From: Pseudomonas sp. MM211
Lineage (GTDB): Bacteria; Pseudomonadota; Gammaproteobacteria; Pseudomonadales; Pseudomonadaceae
Direction of reading: 5' to 3'
NCBI RefSeq assembly: GCF_020386635.1
Contig: NZ_CP081942.1
Span: forward strand, 4,154,001 to 4,218,000
Length of the DNA stretch: 64,000 nucleotides
In this document: piece by piece, positions 19,001 to 27,483 of the stretch
Position numbering within the stretch: the first letter of the stretch is position 1
How the letters are laid out: every line of letters begins with the position of its first letter
Notes under the pieces: model-generated
Seen by the model: only the letters and a program-made list of their open reading frames with translations
Database searches by the model: none
What the model was told of the DNA's origin: nothing
Position numbers and translations under genes: made by a program

Positions 19001-19460
19001 AGTCGGCGCGGTACACCTGGTACTGATCGAACAGATCGGCCAGGCGCTCGGCCAGTTGGTGGCGCTTGCGCAGGTCGGCATCGTCCGCCAGGAAGCGCCG
19101 CAACGGCGCGAAACAGGGCTCGCCCAACAAACTCGGCAGCAGGCGCATCAGCCGCCAGGTCAGCGGCGCCTTGTCCAGCGGCGACTGCTGGGGAATCGCC
19201 TCGCTGCCCAGCACGCTGCGGTAGGCCTGCCAGAGAAAGCGCGCGGGCAGGCTCACATCCGTGGCCGCCGCGATGCCGCAGCCCTCCTGTTCGGCCAGGG
19301 CCAGCTTGAGCCACTGGGCGATGCCGTTGCTCTGCACCAGCAGCACTTCGTTCTCCAGCGGCCGCAACGGATACATACGCATCCACTCCACCGCCAACGC
19401 CCTCAGTTCCTCGAGGCGATTGCCATGGATCACGATCAGACCGGGGTTCAGCGCCGACAT
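16011..19460 (-). CDS. recC: RecC, exonuclease V gamma subunit
   Basis: The Chi-recognition subunit of RecBCD, about 1149 residues from the start chosen here. The open frame extends further upstream, but the ATG of MSALNPGLIVIHGNRLEEL is preferred because family members begin in this region and AGGA lies about 10 bases before it. Segments such as NEVLLVQSNGIAQWLKLAL, DIIVMVPDVNSYAAQIRAVF and LLGMNDGDYPRS are characteristic of RecC. It is the first gene of the recC-recB-recD operon, the order usual in pseudomonads. Confidence 0.97.
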   Translation of the reverse strand: MSALNPGLIVIHGNRLEELRALAVEWMRMYPLRPLENEVLLVQSNGIAQWLKLALAEQEGCGIAAATDVSLPARFLWQAYRSVLGSEAIPQQSPLDKAPLTWRLMRLLPSLLGEPCFAPLRRFLADDADLRKRHQLAERLADLFDQYQVYRADWLADWAEGRDQLRTARGGVHELDESALWQPLLWRTLLADVGDEHLSQSRAGVHPRFVAKLAELDAPPRGLPRRVTVFGISSLPAQMLEALAAMARFSQVMLYVQNPSQHHWGDIVEDKDLLRHEYRRHKRKSGGQAGQVGQLGLFDAVELHQHGQPLLASWGKQGRDYINLLDQYDEPQRYREHFERIDLFSTTDESTLLGQLQSDILDLRPVEESRTHWPAVDPVQDHSLRFQVAHSAQREVEVLHDHLLAAFSANPTLRPRDIIVMVPDVNSYAAQIRAVFGQFASDDPRFIPFTLADQGLRGKEPLVIALEHLLRLPDSRFSVSEILDLLDVAAVRARFAIPEDQLSVLRRWLEGAGVRWGLDAEQREGLGLGAGLEQNSWRFGLRRMLLGYAVGGAGARAGIEPYDEIGGLDAALIGPLTRLLDVLETHCDSLAETLLPVTWGERLRALLDDFFLPQDERDEVLRNQAQDALESWLELCDAATLEEALPLAVVREAWLGGLDQGGLSQRFLAGAVNVCTLMPMRAIPFRHLCLLGMNDGDYPRSQAPLDFDLMGGDYRPGDRSRREDDRYLLLEALLAVRERLYISWVGRSIRDNTERPPSVLVGQLRDHLASAWRLADDGDLLHALTTEHPLQPFSRRYFSGSGPLFSYVHEWAASHRAPVAQPLEHPLGAYLADAALNLEKLQRFLRDPVKHFFTVRLKVHLDETEQAELDSEPFALDGLQRHQIQQELLQAAALALQENQGVDAALTRAARRIQRSGLLPVAGFGDRLRAQLLEPMPEQLRGYEALLARWPDRLPSPIRLSFAHGGLELEDWLGELRSAGDALARLELQAGGLKRKDRSLKWHRLLRPWVSHVVAAACGHPLTTLLVAEDVRLAFEPLAQTEGERILLQWLEAYAEGMQAPLPVAIRTVAAWFAQLDKDEDEDKAIDAARKVYEGGHLVTGEVQQSASLARQYPGFDALLQNGQFAHWGAVLYKSLLDADIAELKDDQP

Positions 19461-19769
19461 GGATGGGGTTCCTGAGTGTGCAGAATCAGATCGCGAATGA
19501 TGACAGAGCGAAGCGTCGACGTGTGACGCGCAGGCCGCGTGATCGGCTAAAAATCGGCGGCGACTTTCAGCGAGACGCCACCCCGCACCGAGCAACAGGC
19601 CCAACGACTGTGCGCTCCTGCTCAAAAAACACGGCTGGCCTGCGAAATGTGGCCGATTGCCAAAGGATTTTGTGTCCGCCGCTTACTGACGGCTGTCTAG
19701 CGTTCAGACATCAACATGGCCTGGCAGGTAGCCGGGCCGCGAGTAAGGGGAAGGACGTTGGAAAAGAAT

Positions 19770-20627
19770 ATGGGCGCCACGTACATGAAGCAGGGCGTTA
19801 TCGCCGGATTGGTATTGATAGTACTGATCGCGGTTGTCAGCAGCTTCTACACCGTCGACGAAAAAGAACGTGCAGTGGTACTGCGCAACGGTGCTTTCAT
19901 CGAAGTCGCTGACCCCGGTCTGCACTGGAAAATCCCCTTCATCGACAGCGCGAAAGCCATCTCCGTGCAGAACAACGCCACCAAGTGGGACAAGCTGCAG
20001 GCCTACAGCCGTGACCAGCAGGCCGCGACGCTGTCGGTCTCGGTCAGCTGGCACGTGCCGGCTGGCGAAGTGGCTGCGGTCTACAAGGGTTACGCCGATC
20101 TGGACGGCCTGCTGGCCAGGGCCATCAGCCGCCACGTGCCGACTCAGGTCGAAAACGTCTTCGGTCAATACACAGCCGTCAACGCTGTACAGCAGCGCGG
20201 CAAGCTGGTCACCGATATCGCGGCCGCCATCAAGGGCGCGATCAGCGGCCCGGTGGTGATCGACAGCGTACAGGTCGAGAACATCGACTTTAGCGATGCC
20301 TATGAAAAGTCCATCGAAGAACGCATGCGCGCCGAAGTCGCGGTAAAAACCCGCGAACAGCAACTGGCTACCGAACAGATCCAGGCGCAGATCGTCGTCA
20401 CCCAGGCCCAGGCGAAAGCCGACTCGGCTCTTGCCGCCGCTCGCGCCGAGGCGGAAAGCATCCAGCTGCGTGGCGAGGCAGAAGCCAAAGCGATTGATGC
20501 ACGCGCTCGCGCCCTGGGCAGCAACCCGGGTCTGGTCGAATTGACCAAGGCCGAACGTTGGGACGGCGTATTGCCGACTACCGTACTGCCAAGCGGCACC
20601 TTGCCGTTTATCGAAGCCAGGAAGTAA
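19770..20627 (+). CDS. SPFH/band 7 (prohibitin-like) membrane protein
   Basis: A 285-residue protein anchored by one N-terminal hydrophobic segment (VIAGLVLIVLIAVVSSF) and followed by a band 7 domain: DEKERAVVLRNGAFIEVADP, GLHWKIPFIDSAKA and VENIDFSDAYEKSIEERM. The alanine- and glutamate-rich stretch at about 200-255 is probably a coiled coil for oligomerisation. The start at 19770 is tentative: TTG at 19758 and ATG at 19785 are also possible. Prohibitin-like proteins scaffold membrane domains or modulate membrane proteases; no partner gene is adjacent, so the role stays open. Confidence 0.85.
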   Translation: MGATYMKQGVIAGLVLIVLIAVVSSFYTVDEKERAVVLRNGAFIEVADPGLHWKIPFIDSAKAISVQNNATKWDKLQAYSRDQQAATLSVSVSWHVPAGEVAAVYKGYADLDGLLARAISRHVPTQVENVFGQYTAVNAVQQRGKLVTDIAAAIKGAISGPVVIDSVQVENIDFSDAYEKSIEERMRAEVAVKTREQQLATEQIQAQIVVTQAQAKADSALAAARAEAESIQLRGEAEAKAIDARARALGSNPGLVELTKAERWDGVLPTTVLPSGTLPFIEARK

Positions 20628-20657
20628 TACGCGCCGGCGCGATTCACAGTTACCTCC

Positions 20658-20684
20658 AGAAGGGCCTTTCGAGGCCCTTCTGTT
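20658..20684 (+). terminator. Terminator after the SPFH gene
   Basis: AGAAGGGCCT and AGGCCCTTCT form a 10-bp stem with the loop TTCG, followed by GTTT. It lies 30 bases past the stop codon and faces the convergent gene at 20762. Confidence 0.85.
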
Positions 20685-20761
20685 TATCCGTACATCGCAT
20701 GCAATGAATTCTTCCGGGAGCTGCGTAAGCCCGTACCGAGTACTTCCGCCATCCGCCTAGC

Positions 20762-21538
20762 CTAGCCAACATCCTTGCGCGTGGTGCGCTCGTTGCTGAC
20801 CCGCGCGCGGCGGAAGTTCCAGCCAAGAAAAACGCGCGAGGCAAGGTTTTCGCGGCTGTGCGGTTCACCGTAATGCAGCAGCACGGTGGAGCGCAGTGCA
20901 TTCGGATCGCAGGGCTCGTTCGCGTGCAGCGAGCGATAACCCCAGAAGAAATAGGCGTTGCCGGGCACGATCTTGATCTTCGCCGGTTTCAGCCAGTTGC
21001 GCTTGACGGCGAAGGTCACCAGCTTCTGGGTCAAGGTGTTCTGCATCACCGCCTTTTCCAGAATGTTGATGTACAGGTTCGAGCGGATGTTGCGCAAGTT
21101 GGGGAAGAAGATGAAATCCCCGCAGTAGCGGCCTTCGCTGGGCGTTACCAGAGGGATGAGTGCAGTAAGCGCTGCGGCATCGTAGTGGAAGTAATACGAC
21201 TCGCGCTTGCCGGTCTTGCCTTGCAGGCAGCGCAGCGCCGGGAAGATGTCCGGCGAGCGCGGCGGCTGGCCGACGCCGGTCTGGTAGATGTCCCTGAACA
21301 GATCCAGCACCTGAGGCGATACGCTCATTTCCTCGAAGATGCTGCCCTTGACAGCGTCCTGGCCCTGCATCGCGAAGTACTCGTGATGGTGCCGCTCCAC
21401 CTCGTAATTTACGTGGGTGCGGGCCGCCTGCAGTTGCTCGTCGGAGAGAAAGCCCTCGATGACGGAATACCCCTGTCGCTCCATGTCGTCGACGATGCGC
21501 GGCACGACCTGAGGGTCGGCTTTCTGGAAATCGGGCAT
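20762..21538 (-). CDS. Probable 2-oxoglutarate/Fe(II) oxygenase (phytanoyl-CoA dioxygenase-like)
   Basis: A 258-residue cytosolic protein. MERQGYSVIEGFLSDEQLQ near the N-terminus is typical of phytanoyl-CoA dioxygenase-like proteins, where the chain enters the double-stranded beta helix. A candidate facial triad is visible: HYDAAAL (the His and Asp of HxD) and SLHANEP (second His), with a following arginine in LRSTVLLHYGEP that could bind 2-oxoglutarate. The substrate is unknown and neither neighbour suggests one. The C-terminus is basic (RRARVSNERTTRKD). The gene is convergent with the SPFH gene and alone in its unit. Confidence 0.65.
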   Translation of the reverse strand: MPDFQKADPQVVPRIVDDMERQGYSVIEGFLSDEQLQAARTHVNYEVERHHHEYFAMQGQDAVKGSIFEEMSVSPQVLDLFRDIYQTGVGQPPRSPDIFPALRCLQGKTGKRESYYFHYDAAALTALIPLVTPSEGRYCGDFIFFPNLRNIRSNLYINILEKAVMQNTLTQKLVTFAVKRNWLKPAKIKIVPGNAYFFWGYRSLHANEPCDPNALRSTVLLHYGEPHSRENLASRVFLGWNFRRARVSNERTTRKDVG

Positions 21539-21909
21539 TGGGATTGCGTCCTTGTCTGCTGTTTCGGCGGTCAGGCTGATTCAGAGCGGTTGTCTTTATC
21601 AAGGTAATCGCTGCGCAGACAGGTTGGCATTTTTTTAAAGGCTCAAGTACCGCCTAAACCCGCACTACAGAGCGGTTTCTGACGGGCGGGATACTGGCCA
21701 TAAGATGGCAAACGAAGCGCTGCAGCACGCAGAATTCATACTGGCTGCATCCGCTAATCGTAGAAGTGTCGCCCCGGCGCGAAACGATAGCGGCCATCCT
21801 GCGAAATCGCGGCATGGCCACCAATTGCACCGGGACTCTCCAGCATTCGCTGCGGCATTGCCGGCCCTGCATGAACTACCGCCATGCGGGGCCTTTCTCC
21901 GCCAGGGCG
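21539..21909. other. Intergenic stretch, no feature recognised
   Basis: These 371 bases lie between the oxygenase start (reading left) and the end of the chemoreceptor gene. They should hold the oxygenase promoter and the chemoreceptor terminator. I see no strong hairpin, tRNA or credible gene; the short open frames here lack ribosome binding sites and family similarity. Confidence 0.5.
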
Positions 21910-23832
21910 CTACACGCGGAAGTGGCTAACCATCATCTGCAACTGATTGCCCAGACGCGCCAGCTCGATGCTCGATGCTGCTGTCTCCTCACTGGCCTCG
22001 GCGGTTTGCTCGGAGATGTCGCGCACGTTGACCACACTGCGGCTGATCTCCTCGGCCACCGCGCCTTGCTGCTCGGCGGCCGCGGCGATCTGCTGATTCA
22101 TCGCCTGGATGTTGGACACCTTGCGGGTGATCATCCCCAGCGCGTCACCGGCCTTGCGGGTCAGCGCCACGCTGCTGTCGGTCAGCTCGCGACTGCCATG
22201 CATGATGTTTGCAACTTGCTGAGTGCCCTGCTGCAAGCCGGCGATCAGGCCTTCGATCTCTTCGGTGGACTTCTGCGTGCGCTGGGCCAGCCCGCGCACC
22301 TCGTCAGCCACCACAGCGAACCCGCGCCCTGCTTCACCGGCACGTGCCGCCTCGATGGCCGCATTCAGCGCCAGCAGGTTGGTCTGCTCGGCTACCGCCT
22401 TGATCACATCCATCACGCCGCCGATCTTCTTGCTCTCGCTTTGCAGCTCGCTCATGGCATCGGTGGAACGGGTCACCTCAGCGGCCAAACGGTCGATCTG
22501 CGCGATGGCCTGCGCCACCACACGATCACCCTGGCTGGCCTCATGATCCGCATCGGACGCCGCCTGGGAAGCCTCGGCAGCACTGCGCGCCACCTCCTGC
22601 ACAGTGGCCGACATCTCCTGCATGGCCGTGGCCACCTGATCGGTTTCCACCTTCTGGCTGTTGACCCCGGCGCTGGTCTGCTCGGTCACGGCCGAGAGTT
22701 CCTCGGCGGCGCTGGCAATCTGCGTAACGCCATCACGAATCCCGCCAATCAGCTCACGCAAGGTACTGCCCATGCGCTGGATGCCTTGCTGCACCACACC
22801 GAGTTCATCACGACGGCTGACCTGCAGGGTGTGGGTGAGATCACCACTGGTGATGCGCTCCACCGCTTCGAGGGTTTCCTGCAGTGGCCGGGTGATCTGC
22901 CGAGTGATCAGCCAGGCGGCAAGAATGCCCACCAACAAGGCTAGCAGCGTGGCGCCGAGCATCATGCGGTTGGCAAAGGCGGAATCACTGTCACGCAGCT
23001 TGACCTGCATCGCCAGCAACGCATCGCTGCCCGTTACGATCTCCTGTACCTGAGCGGTCATGGCATCGCGTAACTGCAGGCGCTCGGCGGTTGCCGTACG
23101 ATAGGTGCCCAACAGACTGCGGTAGGCAGTGACCGTGGCCTCGAGTTGCTGGATCTGCTCACGGTAGTCGCTGGCGAATACCGAATTCAGAGCGTCGAGT
23201 CCCTGATCGAGCCGGTCGATCTGCTGGTTCAGCGCCTGTTCGGTGCGCTCACTTGCATCAGCGGTGTAGCTGAGCACGCGATAACGCAGGGTCTGTACAT
23301 CATCCTTGGCTCGGGCGATGGCCTGGTAACGCGCAAAACCCGCTTCGTCACCGGCGGCAGTGCGTGACACTTCGTCGATGACGCGATCAATCAACTCGCC
23401 AGCCCGATCCGCCAGGTCGACCATTTCGGTGCGGGTCTTGTTAGCGGTGTCATAAGCACCACGCGTTTTATCGAAGGCTTGCTGGTACTGCCCCATCAAC
23501 TCCACCTGCTGCTTGATCAGGCGAACGTTCTCCGGGTTCTGAAAGTGCGGCAACATTTCCTGCTGCCGCTGAACGAGCGTGCGGATACGCTGCTGCACCT
23601 TCTCGGCGTCAGCGGGAACACCGTTGCTAAGCAGGTACTGCAGGCGCGCGATGCGCAGATCGGTCAGGGTGTGGGCCAGGTCGTTGACGTCCGTCATCCG
23701 CTCGCTGCGCTGCACCACGCTGCCCAGGCTGGTCCAACCGACGAAGGCCAGGGCCATGGTCAGCAAGAGCACAAGGCCAAACCCCAAGGCCAGTTTCATG
23801 GTGACACTGATATTGCCAAACCACGTATTCAT
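21910..23832 (-). CDS. Methyl-accepting chemotaxis protein with HBM-type sensor domain
   Basis: A 640-residue transmembrane chemoreceptor. The start chosen ([18 protein letters not shown]) has GGAG 6 bases upstream. TM1 is at about 13-33 and TM2 at about 285-307. The roughly 250-residue periplasmic region between them is all-helical with long heptad-like stretches, the size and character of the helical bimodular (HBM) domain known from P. putida McpS. A HAMP domain follows TM2. The signalling hairpin tip is intact ([37 protein letters not shown]). HBM receptors often bind organic acids, but the ligand cannot be read here. A second HBM-like receptor lies at 59047-61002. Confidence 0.93.
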   Translation of the reverse strand: MNTWFGNISVTMKLALGFGLVLLLTMALAFVGWTSLGSVVQRSERMTDVNDLAHTLTDLRIARLQYLLSNGVPADAEKVQQRIRTLVQRQQEMLPHFQNPENVRLIKQQVELMGQYQQAFDKTRGAYDTANKTRTEMVDLADRAGELIDRVIDEVSRTAAGDEAGFARYQAIARAKDDVQTLRYRVLSYTADASERTEQALNQQIDRLDQGLDALNSVFASDYREQIQQLEATVTAYRSLLGTYRTATAERLQLRDAMTAQVQEIVTGSDALLAMQVKLRDSDSAFANRMMLGATLLALLVGILAAWLITRQITRPLQETLEAVERITSGDLTHTLQVSRRDELGVVQQGIQRMGSTLRELIGGIRDGVTQIASAAEELSAVTEQTSAGVNSQKVETDQVATAMQEMSATVQEVARSAAEASQAASDADHEASQGDRVVAQAIAQIDRLAAEVTRSTDAMSELQSESKKIGGVMDVIKAVAEQTNLLALNAAIEAARAGEAGRGFAVVADEVRGLAQRTQKSTEEIEGLIAGLQQGTQQVANIMHGSRELTDSSVALTRKAGDALGMITRKVSNIQAMNQQIAAAAEQQGAVAEEISRSVVNVRDISEQTAEASEETAASSIELARLGNQLQMMVSHFRV

Positions 23833-24163
23833 GGATCGCTCCAACTACAAAATTCAAGTGATCAGGAAACTGGAGACTTATTCTTATTCAGCCAGCCCGC
23901 ACTCCAAGCGCGGTTCTGAGACGGCATCCCAGCCGGTGTCGCGATGATTCACCCATCGAACTGACGATGCTGTGATGCTCGCCAAGCGAGCGATATCACT
24001 TTGATATTGCACAGACGTAGCGCAGCGCGGCTTGGTTCAACCTAATTCGCAATTGACAGTAAATTGGATGTGACGCTCTAGGACGGGAACGCCAGCAGAT
24101 GCAGATCCCGTTGCGCCAACAGGCAGCAGTACCGCCTACCTCACTGGAAGCAATCACCCTTAC
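23833..24163. other. Intergenic stretch upstream of the chemoreceptor
   Basis: About 330 bases between the chemoreceptor start and the end of the AraC-type gene. It is more AT-rich than its surroundings near 23980-24070, as expected of a promoter region. No gene, tRNA or convincing palindrome was found. Confidence 0.45.
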
Positions 24164-25099
24164 CTACTCTGCATCTCGCTTCACGCCACGCACAGCGCCC
24201 GGTGGCACGCCGACCGAACGCTTGAAAGCGCGACTGAAAGCCGCCAGTGACCCGTACCCGAGTTGCTCGGCAACGGTCTCGACGGACTGGTGATCATGGC
24301 TCAGGCTCTGCTGCGCAAGGCGCATTCGCAAATCGGTCAGGTAACGCAGCGGCGATACACCGGTCGCGCGCAGAAAGCGTTGCGCGAATACCGAGCGCGA
24401 CTGCCCCGCTTCGCTGGCCAGCGAGGCCACCGTCCAGGGACGCCCTGGGTGCTTATGCATCATCACCAAGGCCTTGCTCAGCCGCGGATCCTGCAGCGCG
24501 CCGATCCAGCCTGTGGCCACTCCACAGCCTTTGGCCACCCAGCCGCGCACGATCAACGCTGCGATCACTTCCGCCAGGCGCGCAAGAATGCCCGCATGCC
24601 CAGCCAGCAGCACCAGGGATTCGCGCTCCATGGCAGCGAGCAAGGGGCGAATCTCCGGCGAGGTTTGCAGGATGGTATCGACCCGCATCACCTCGGGCAT
24701 GGCCGCGACCAAGGGCTGCATGCCGCCCAACTCCAGCGTCATGCAGCAACTGAAGATGACCGCCGCTTCGTCAGCGTCCACCGACTCGCTGGAATGCTCG
24801 TCGACAGGCCTCGCCGGGTCGAAGCGCTGTATATCGCGGTTCAGCGTGCTTAACTCGGACAACACCGCATGCGGGCCTCCACGGGGAATCAGCACAGCAT
24901 CGCCGCTATCGAGGCGGTGCAGCTCACCTGCCGGGCTGCGCAGCCACACCGGGCCACGGCCGACGAAGTGGAACTGTGCCCGCCCCACTTCGTTGCTGAA
25001 GCCGACACCCAATGGGCTTGGCACTTCCATCCTACGAAATTGCACGCCGAACAGGCGCATGCCCAGCAGCAGCTCGCTGATCAGGTCACTGGCACTCAT
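24164..25099 (-). CDS. AraC-family regulator with cupin N-terminal domain
   Basis: A 311-residue regulator. The ATG of MSASDLISELLLGM is chosen because this is where cupin-6 type AraC proteins begin; longer starts lack support. The N-terminal cupin-like half has LDSGDAVLIPRGGPH, typical of the regulators that control oxidoreductases and hydrolases. The C-terminal half has both AraC helix-turn-helix motifs: WTVASLASEAGQSRSVFAQR and VAEQLGYGSLAAFSRAFKR. It is divergent from the exported hydrolase gene at 25216, with about 115 bases between starts, which makes that gene its likely target. A decayed copy of its 3' region lies at 26146-26246. Confidence 0.9.
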   Translation of the reverse strand: MSASDLISELLLGMRLFGVQFRRMEVPSPLGVGFSNEVGRAQFHFVGRGPVWLRSPAGELHRLDSGDAVLIPRGGPHAVLSELSTLNRDIQRFDPARPVDEHSSESVDADEAAVIFSCCMTLELGGMQPLVAAMPEVMRVDTILQTSPEIRPLLAAMERESLVLLAGHAGILARLAEVIAALIVRGWVAKGCGVATGWIGALQDPRLSKALVMMHKHPGRPWTVASLASEAGQSRSVFAQRFLRATGVSPLRYLTDLRMRLAQQSLSHDHQSVETVAEQLGYGSLAAFSRAFKRSVGVPPGAVRGVKRDAE

Positions 25100-25215
25100 C
25101 GAGCCCCCATGAAATTCAGGACGATAGATCAATAGATCCGCACTCTATGCCATAGCTCGTCCCAGGTCACCGACCTAGACTCCAATCCATCCACTTCGCT
25201 GCCAAGGAGTCACCC

Positions 25216-26145
25216 ATGCATCACTCCCCTTTCACCCGCACGGTGCGCGGCATCTGGCTTGCACTGCTGCTCGCCGCACTGCCCCTCGCCGCCAAGGCGG
25301 GCGACAAGCACTACAGCGTCACCGCCGCCGACGGACTGAAAATCGCCGTGCAGGAAACCGGCAACCCGGACGGCCCGGCCATCGTATTCATCCACGGCCT
25401 GCTGGGCAGCCGCCTGAACTGGGAACAACAGACCGGTAGCCCCGATCTGCAGGGCTACCGGCTGATCACCTATGACATGCGCGGCCACGGCCTCTCGGGC
25501 AAACCGGACAATGTCACAGCCTATGTCGACGGGCGCCGCTACGCCGATGACCTGGCCGCGGTACTCGAGGAGACCGGCGCCAAGCGCCCGGTGCTGGTGG
25601 GCTGGTCTCTGGGCGGGCTGGTGATGTCCGACTACCTGGCCGCCTACGGAGACGCGAAGATCGGCGGCGCCGTATACGTCAACGCGGTGATCGAGCTCAA
25701 CGAGAAACTGATCACGCCGCACCCCGAGGTCTACGCCGGCCTGGCCTCCGATGACCTCAGAACTCACCTCGATGCACTGCGCACCTTCCTGCACCTATGC
25801 TTCCACACCCAGCCTGACAGCGCGACCATGGAACTGCTGCTGACCAACGCCGCCATGGCATCCTGGCCAATGACCCGCAGCATTCCCAAGATGACCTCCG
25901 CCGCCAGCGAGGGCCTGCCCAAGGCGCAGGTACCGCTGTTGCTGCTCTACGGCGCCAAGGATCAGCTCGTCGAAGTACAACCGAGCATCGCCCGCGCCAA
26001 AGCACTCAACCCAAGGGCGCAATCGAAGCTTTACGAAGAATCAGGCCACGCTCCCTTCCTGGAAGAGGCAGAGCGCTTCAATCAGGACTTGGTGAACTTC
26101 GTGAAGGCAGCGGTCGAGGCAAGTAGCAAGGGAAGCGGTAGCTGA
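25216..26145 (+). CDS. Exported alpha/beta hydrolase
   Basis: A 309-residue alpha/beta hydrolase with a Sec signal peptide (GIWLALLLAALPLAAKAG), preceded by AAGGAG. FIHGLLGS forms the oxyanion region and GWSLGGLVMSD holds the nucleophile serine. The acid is probably the Asp of YGAKDQLVE and the base the His of ESGHAPFLEEAE. The order and spacing fit the family of peroxidase-like or esterase-like alpha/beta hydrolases; the substrate is unknown. It lies next to a divergent AraC-type gene. Confidence 0.88.
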   Translation: MHHSPFTRTVRGIWLALLLAALPLAAKAGDKHYSVTAADGLKIAVQETGNPDGPAIVFIHGLLGSRLNWEQQTGSPDLQGYRLITYDMRGHGLSGKPDNVTAYVDGRRYADDLAAVLEETGAKRPVLVGWSLGGLVMSDYLAAYGDAKIGGAVYVNAVIELNEKLITPHPEVYAGLASDDLRTHLDALRTFLHLCFHTQPDSATMELLLTNAAMASWPMTRSIPKMTSAASEGLPKAQVPLLLLYGAKDQLVEVQPSIARAKALNPRAQSKLYEESGHAPFLEEAERFNQDLVNFVKAAVEASSKGSGS

Positions 26146-26246
26146 AGGCGACCAGTGCCCCATAGCCGAGTTGCTCGGCTATGGCTTCAACGACTTGGTT
26201 TGATCGTGACTCAGGCTCTGCAGCGCCACGCGAGCCGGAAAGGAAC
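26146..26246 (-). pseudogene. Remnant of an AraC-type regulator gene (C-terminal HTH part)
   Basis: The forward strand here aligns with 24236-24336, the region that encodes the second helix-turn-helix of the AraC gene at 24164. On the minus strand one frame gives VALQSLSHDQTKSLKP then a stop, and a shifted frame gives VVEAIAEQLGYGALVAF, matching VETVAEQLGYGSLAAF of the intact gene. The frame change and the missing flanks show a dead fragment. It begins right at the end of the intact hydrolase gene, so it may mark an old duplication or recombination boundary. Confidence 0.75.
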
Positions 26247-26300
26247 GATAACGACCGGACTGGTTAACGGTGAAGATCCGCTTCGTGCTGGCGTGTGGCG

Positions 26301-27356
26301 CTAGCTGAGAATCACCGGTCGCAATTCTTCTTCGCACCACTGCCTGAAGCTGGTGGGAGTGCTGCTCGCCCCAGTGCGCTGCACGGCGCTGTCGAGCCCC
26401 TCGTTCTTGGCCCTGGCCATGTCGGTCATGCCTTGGGCCATGGCGTCCGACATGCCGCGCTGGATGAAGCCGGCCTTGTAGGCCTCGAAGCTGATTTTCT
26501 GATAGCGCACGGGCTTGCCCAGCACCTCAGTCATGATGCGCGCCATGTCGTTGAAGGACAGGTCTTCCGGGCCGAGCACCGGCACTTCGTCGCGTCCCGT
26601 CCAGGAGGTGTCGAGCAGCAGGCTTGCGGCAACCGACGCGATATCGCGGGTGGCAACCGCCGGCAGCTTGCGATCGCCATCGATTGGCAAGAAGAATGCG
26701 CCCTGATCGCGGATCGGCGTGGCCTGGCGGGCAATGTTATCCATGAACGACGGCATGGTCAGCGCACGAAAATTCGCTCCGGTACCTGCGATAAGGTCGT
26801 CCATCGCCAGCGACGCGGTGACGTAGCCAGCGCTGGCGGCCATCGGAGTGCCGCGCCCCAGCGCGGAGATGCTGACCACCCGCCGAACGGCATAAGCCCT
26901 GATGGCTTCACAGGCCGGACGGCTGAAGTCCACATAAGCCGCCATGACGCTTTCGGCAGCAGGATTGGCCGGGCACAACCAGAACACGGTGTCCGCATCC
27001 TTGAATGCTTTGTCGAGCACGGCGTGATCCCCGTGCGAACCCTGCACGACTTCGACGCGGGCCCGTGTCGCGGCGGGTAGATCCGAGGGATCGCGCACGA
27101 TCACCCGGATCAGCGCGCCGCTTTTCACCAAGTGCTGGAGAACGCGATGGCCGATGTTGCCCGTCGGAGCGGTGACGACAATCCTATTACGCGTGAGCGT
27201 CGGTGCGGCCTGTGCAAAGCGCGGGGCGCCAAGGCCTGTCAGCATGCCGGCACCGACGCCAAGCGCCAGCCCGCCCAGGAAGCGGCGTCTGTCGACGCCT
27301 TGGGTGGACGGTAGCTGTGCGTCGCCTGAAAAATCGGGCTCATCTCTCTTGTCCAT
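26301..27356 (-). CDS. NmrA-like NAD(P)-binding protein with Tat signal
   Basis: A 351-residue protein of the NmrA/atypical SDR type. Residues 1-50 hold a twin-arginine signal (VDRRRFLGGLALGVGAG ... AQAA), so it should be exported folded. The Rossmann motif VVTAPTGNIGHRVLQHL follows directly, then SISALGRG and the region TMPSFMDN typical of NmrA-like proteins, with no classical YxxxK catalytic pair seen. Known cytosolic relatives are redox sensors or quinone reductases. Export of such a protein is unusual, although Tat substrates that carry a bound nucleotide are known. A 20-base motif upstream is shared with the promoter at 29455. Confidence 0.82.
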   Translation of the reverse strand: MDKRDEPDFSGDAQLPSTQGVDRRRFLGGLALGVGAGMLTGLGAPRFAQAAPTLTRNRIVVTAPTGNIGHRVLQHLVKSGALIRVIVRDPSDLPAATRARVEVVQGSHGDHAVLDKAFKDADTVFWLCPANPAAESVMAAYVDFSRPACEAIRAYAVRRVVSISALGRGTPMAASAGYVTASLAMDDLIAGTGANFRALTMPSFMDNIARQATPIRDQGAFFLPIDGDRKLPAVATRDIASVAASLLLDTSWTGRDEVPVLGPEDLSFNDMARIMTEVLGKPVRYQKISFEAYKAGFIQRGMSDAMAQGMTDMARAKNEGLDSAVQRTGASSTPTSFRQWCEEELRPVILS

Positions 27357-27452
27357 ACGTCACCTCTTTAGCCAGACGGCATCAGTGTGACGCTGCCTAT
27401 GACTGCAGAGACTAGAGACCGACACCCGTACGATCCATGCGCATAAGTCCTC

Positions 27453-27474
27453 TTTATCTTCGTGATCGTCCAGC
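27453..27474. promoter_or_regulatory. Shared motif upstream of the NmrA-like gene
   Basis: ATCTTCGTGATCGTCCAGC here matches ATCTTCGCGATCGTCCACC at 29459-29477 at 17 of 19 positions. Both lie about 100-150 bases upstream of minus-strand genes with twin-arginine signals. A binding site for the AraC-type regulator at 29662 is a reasonable guess. Confidence 0.45.
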
Positions 27475-27483
27475 ATCTACAGG

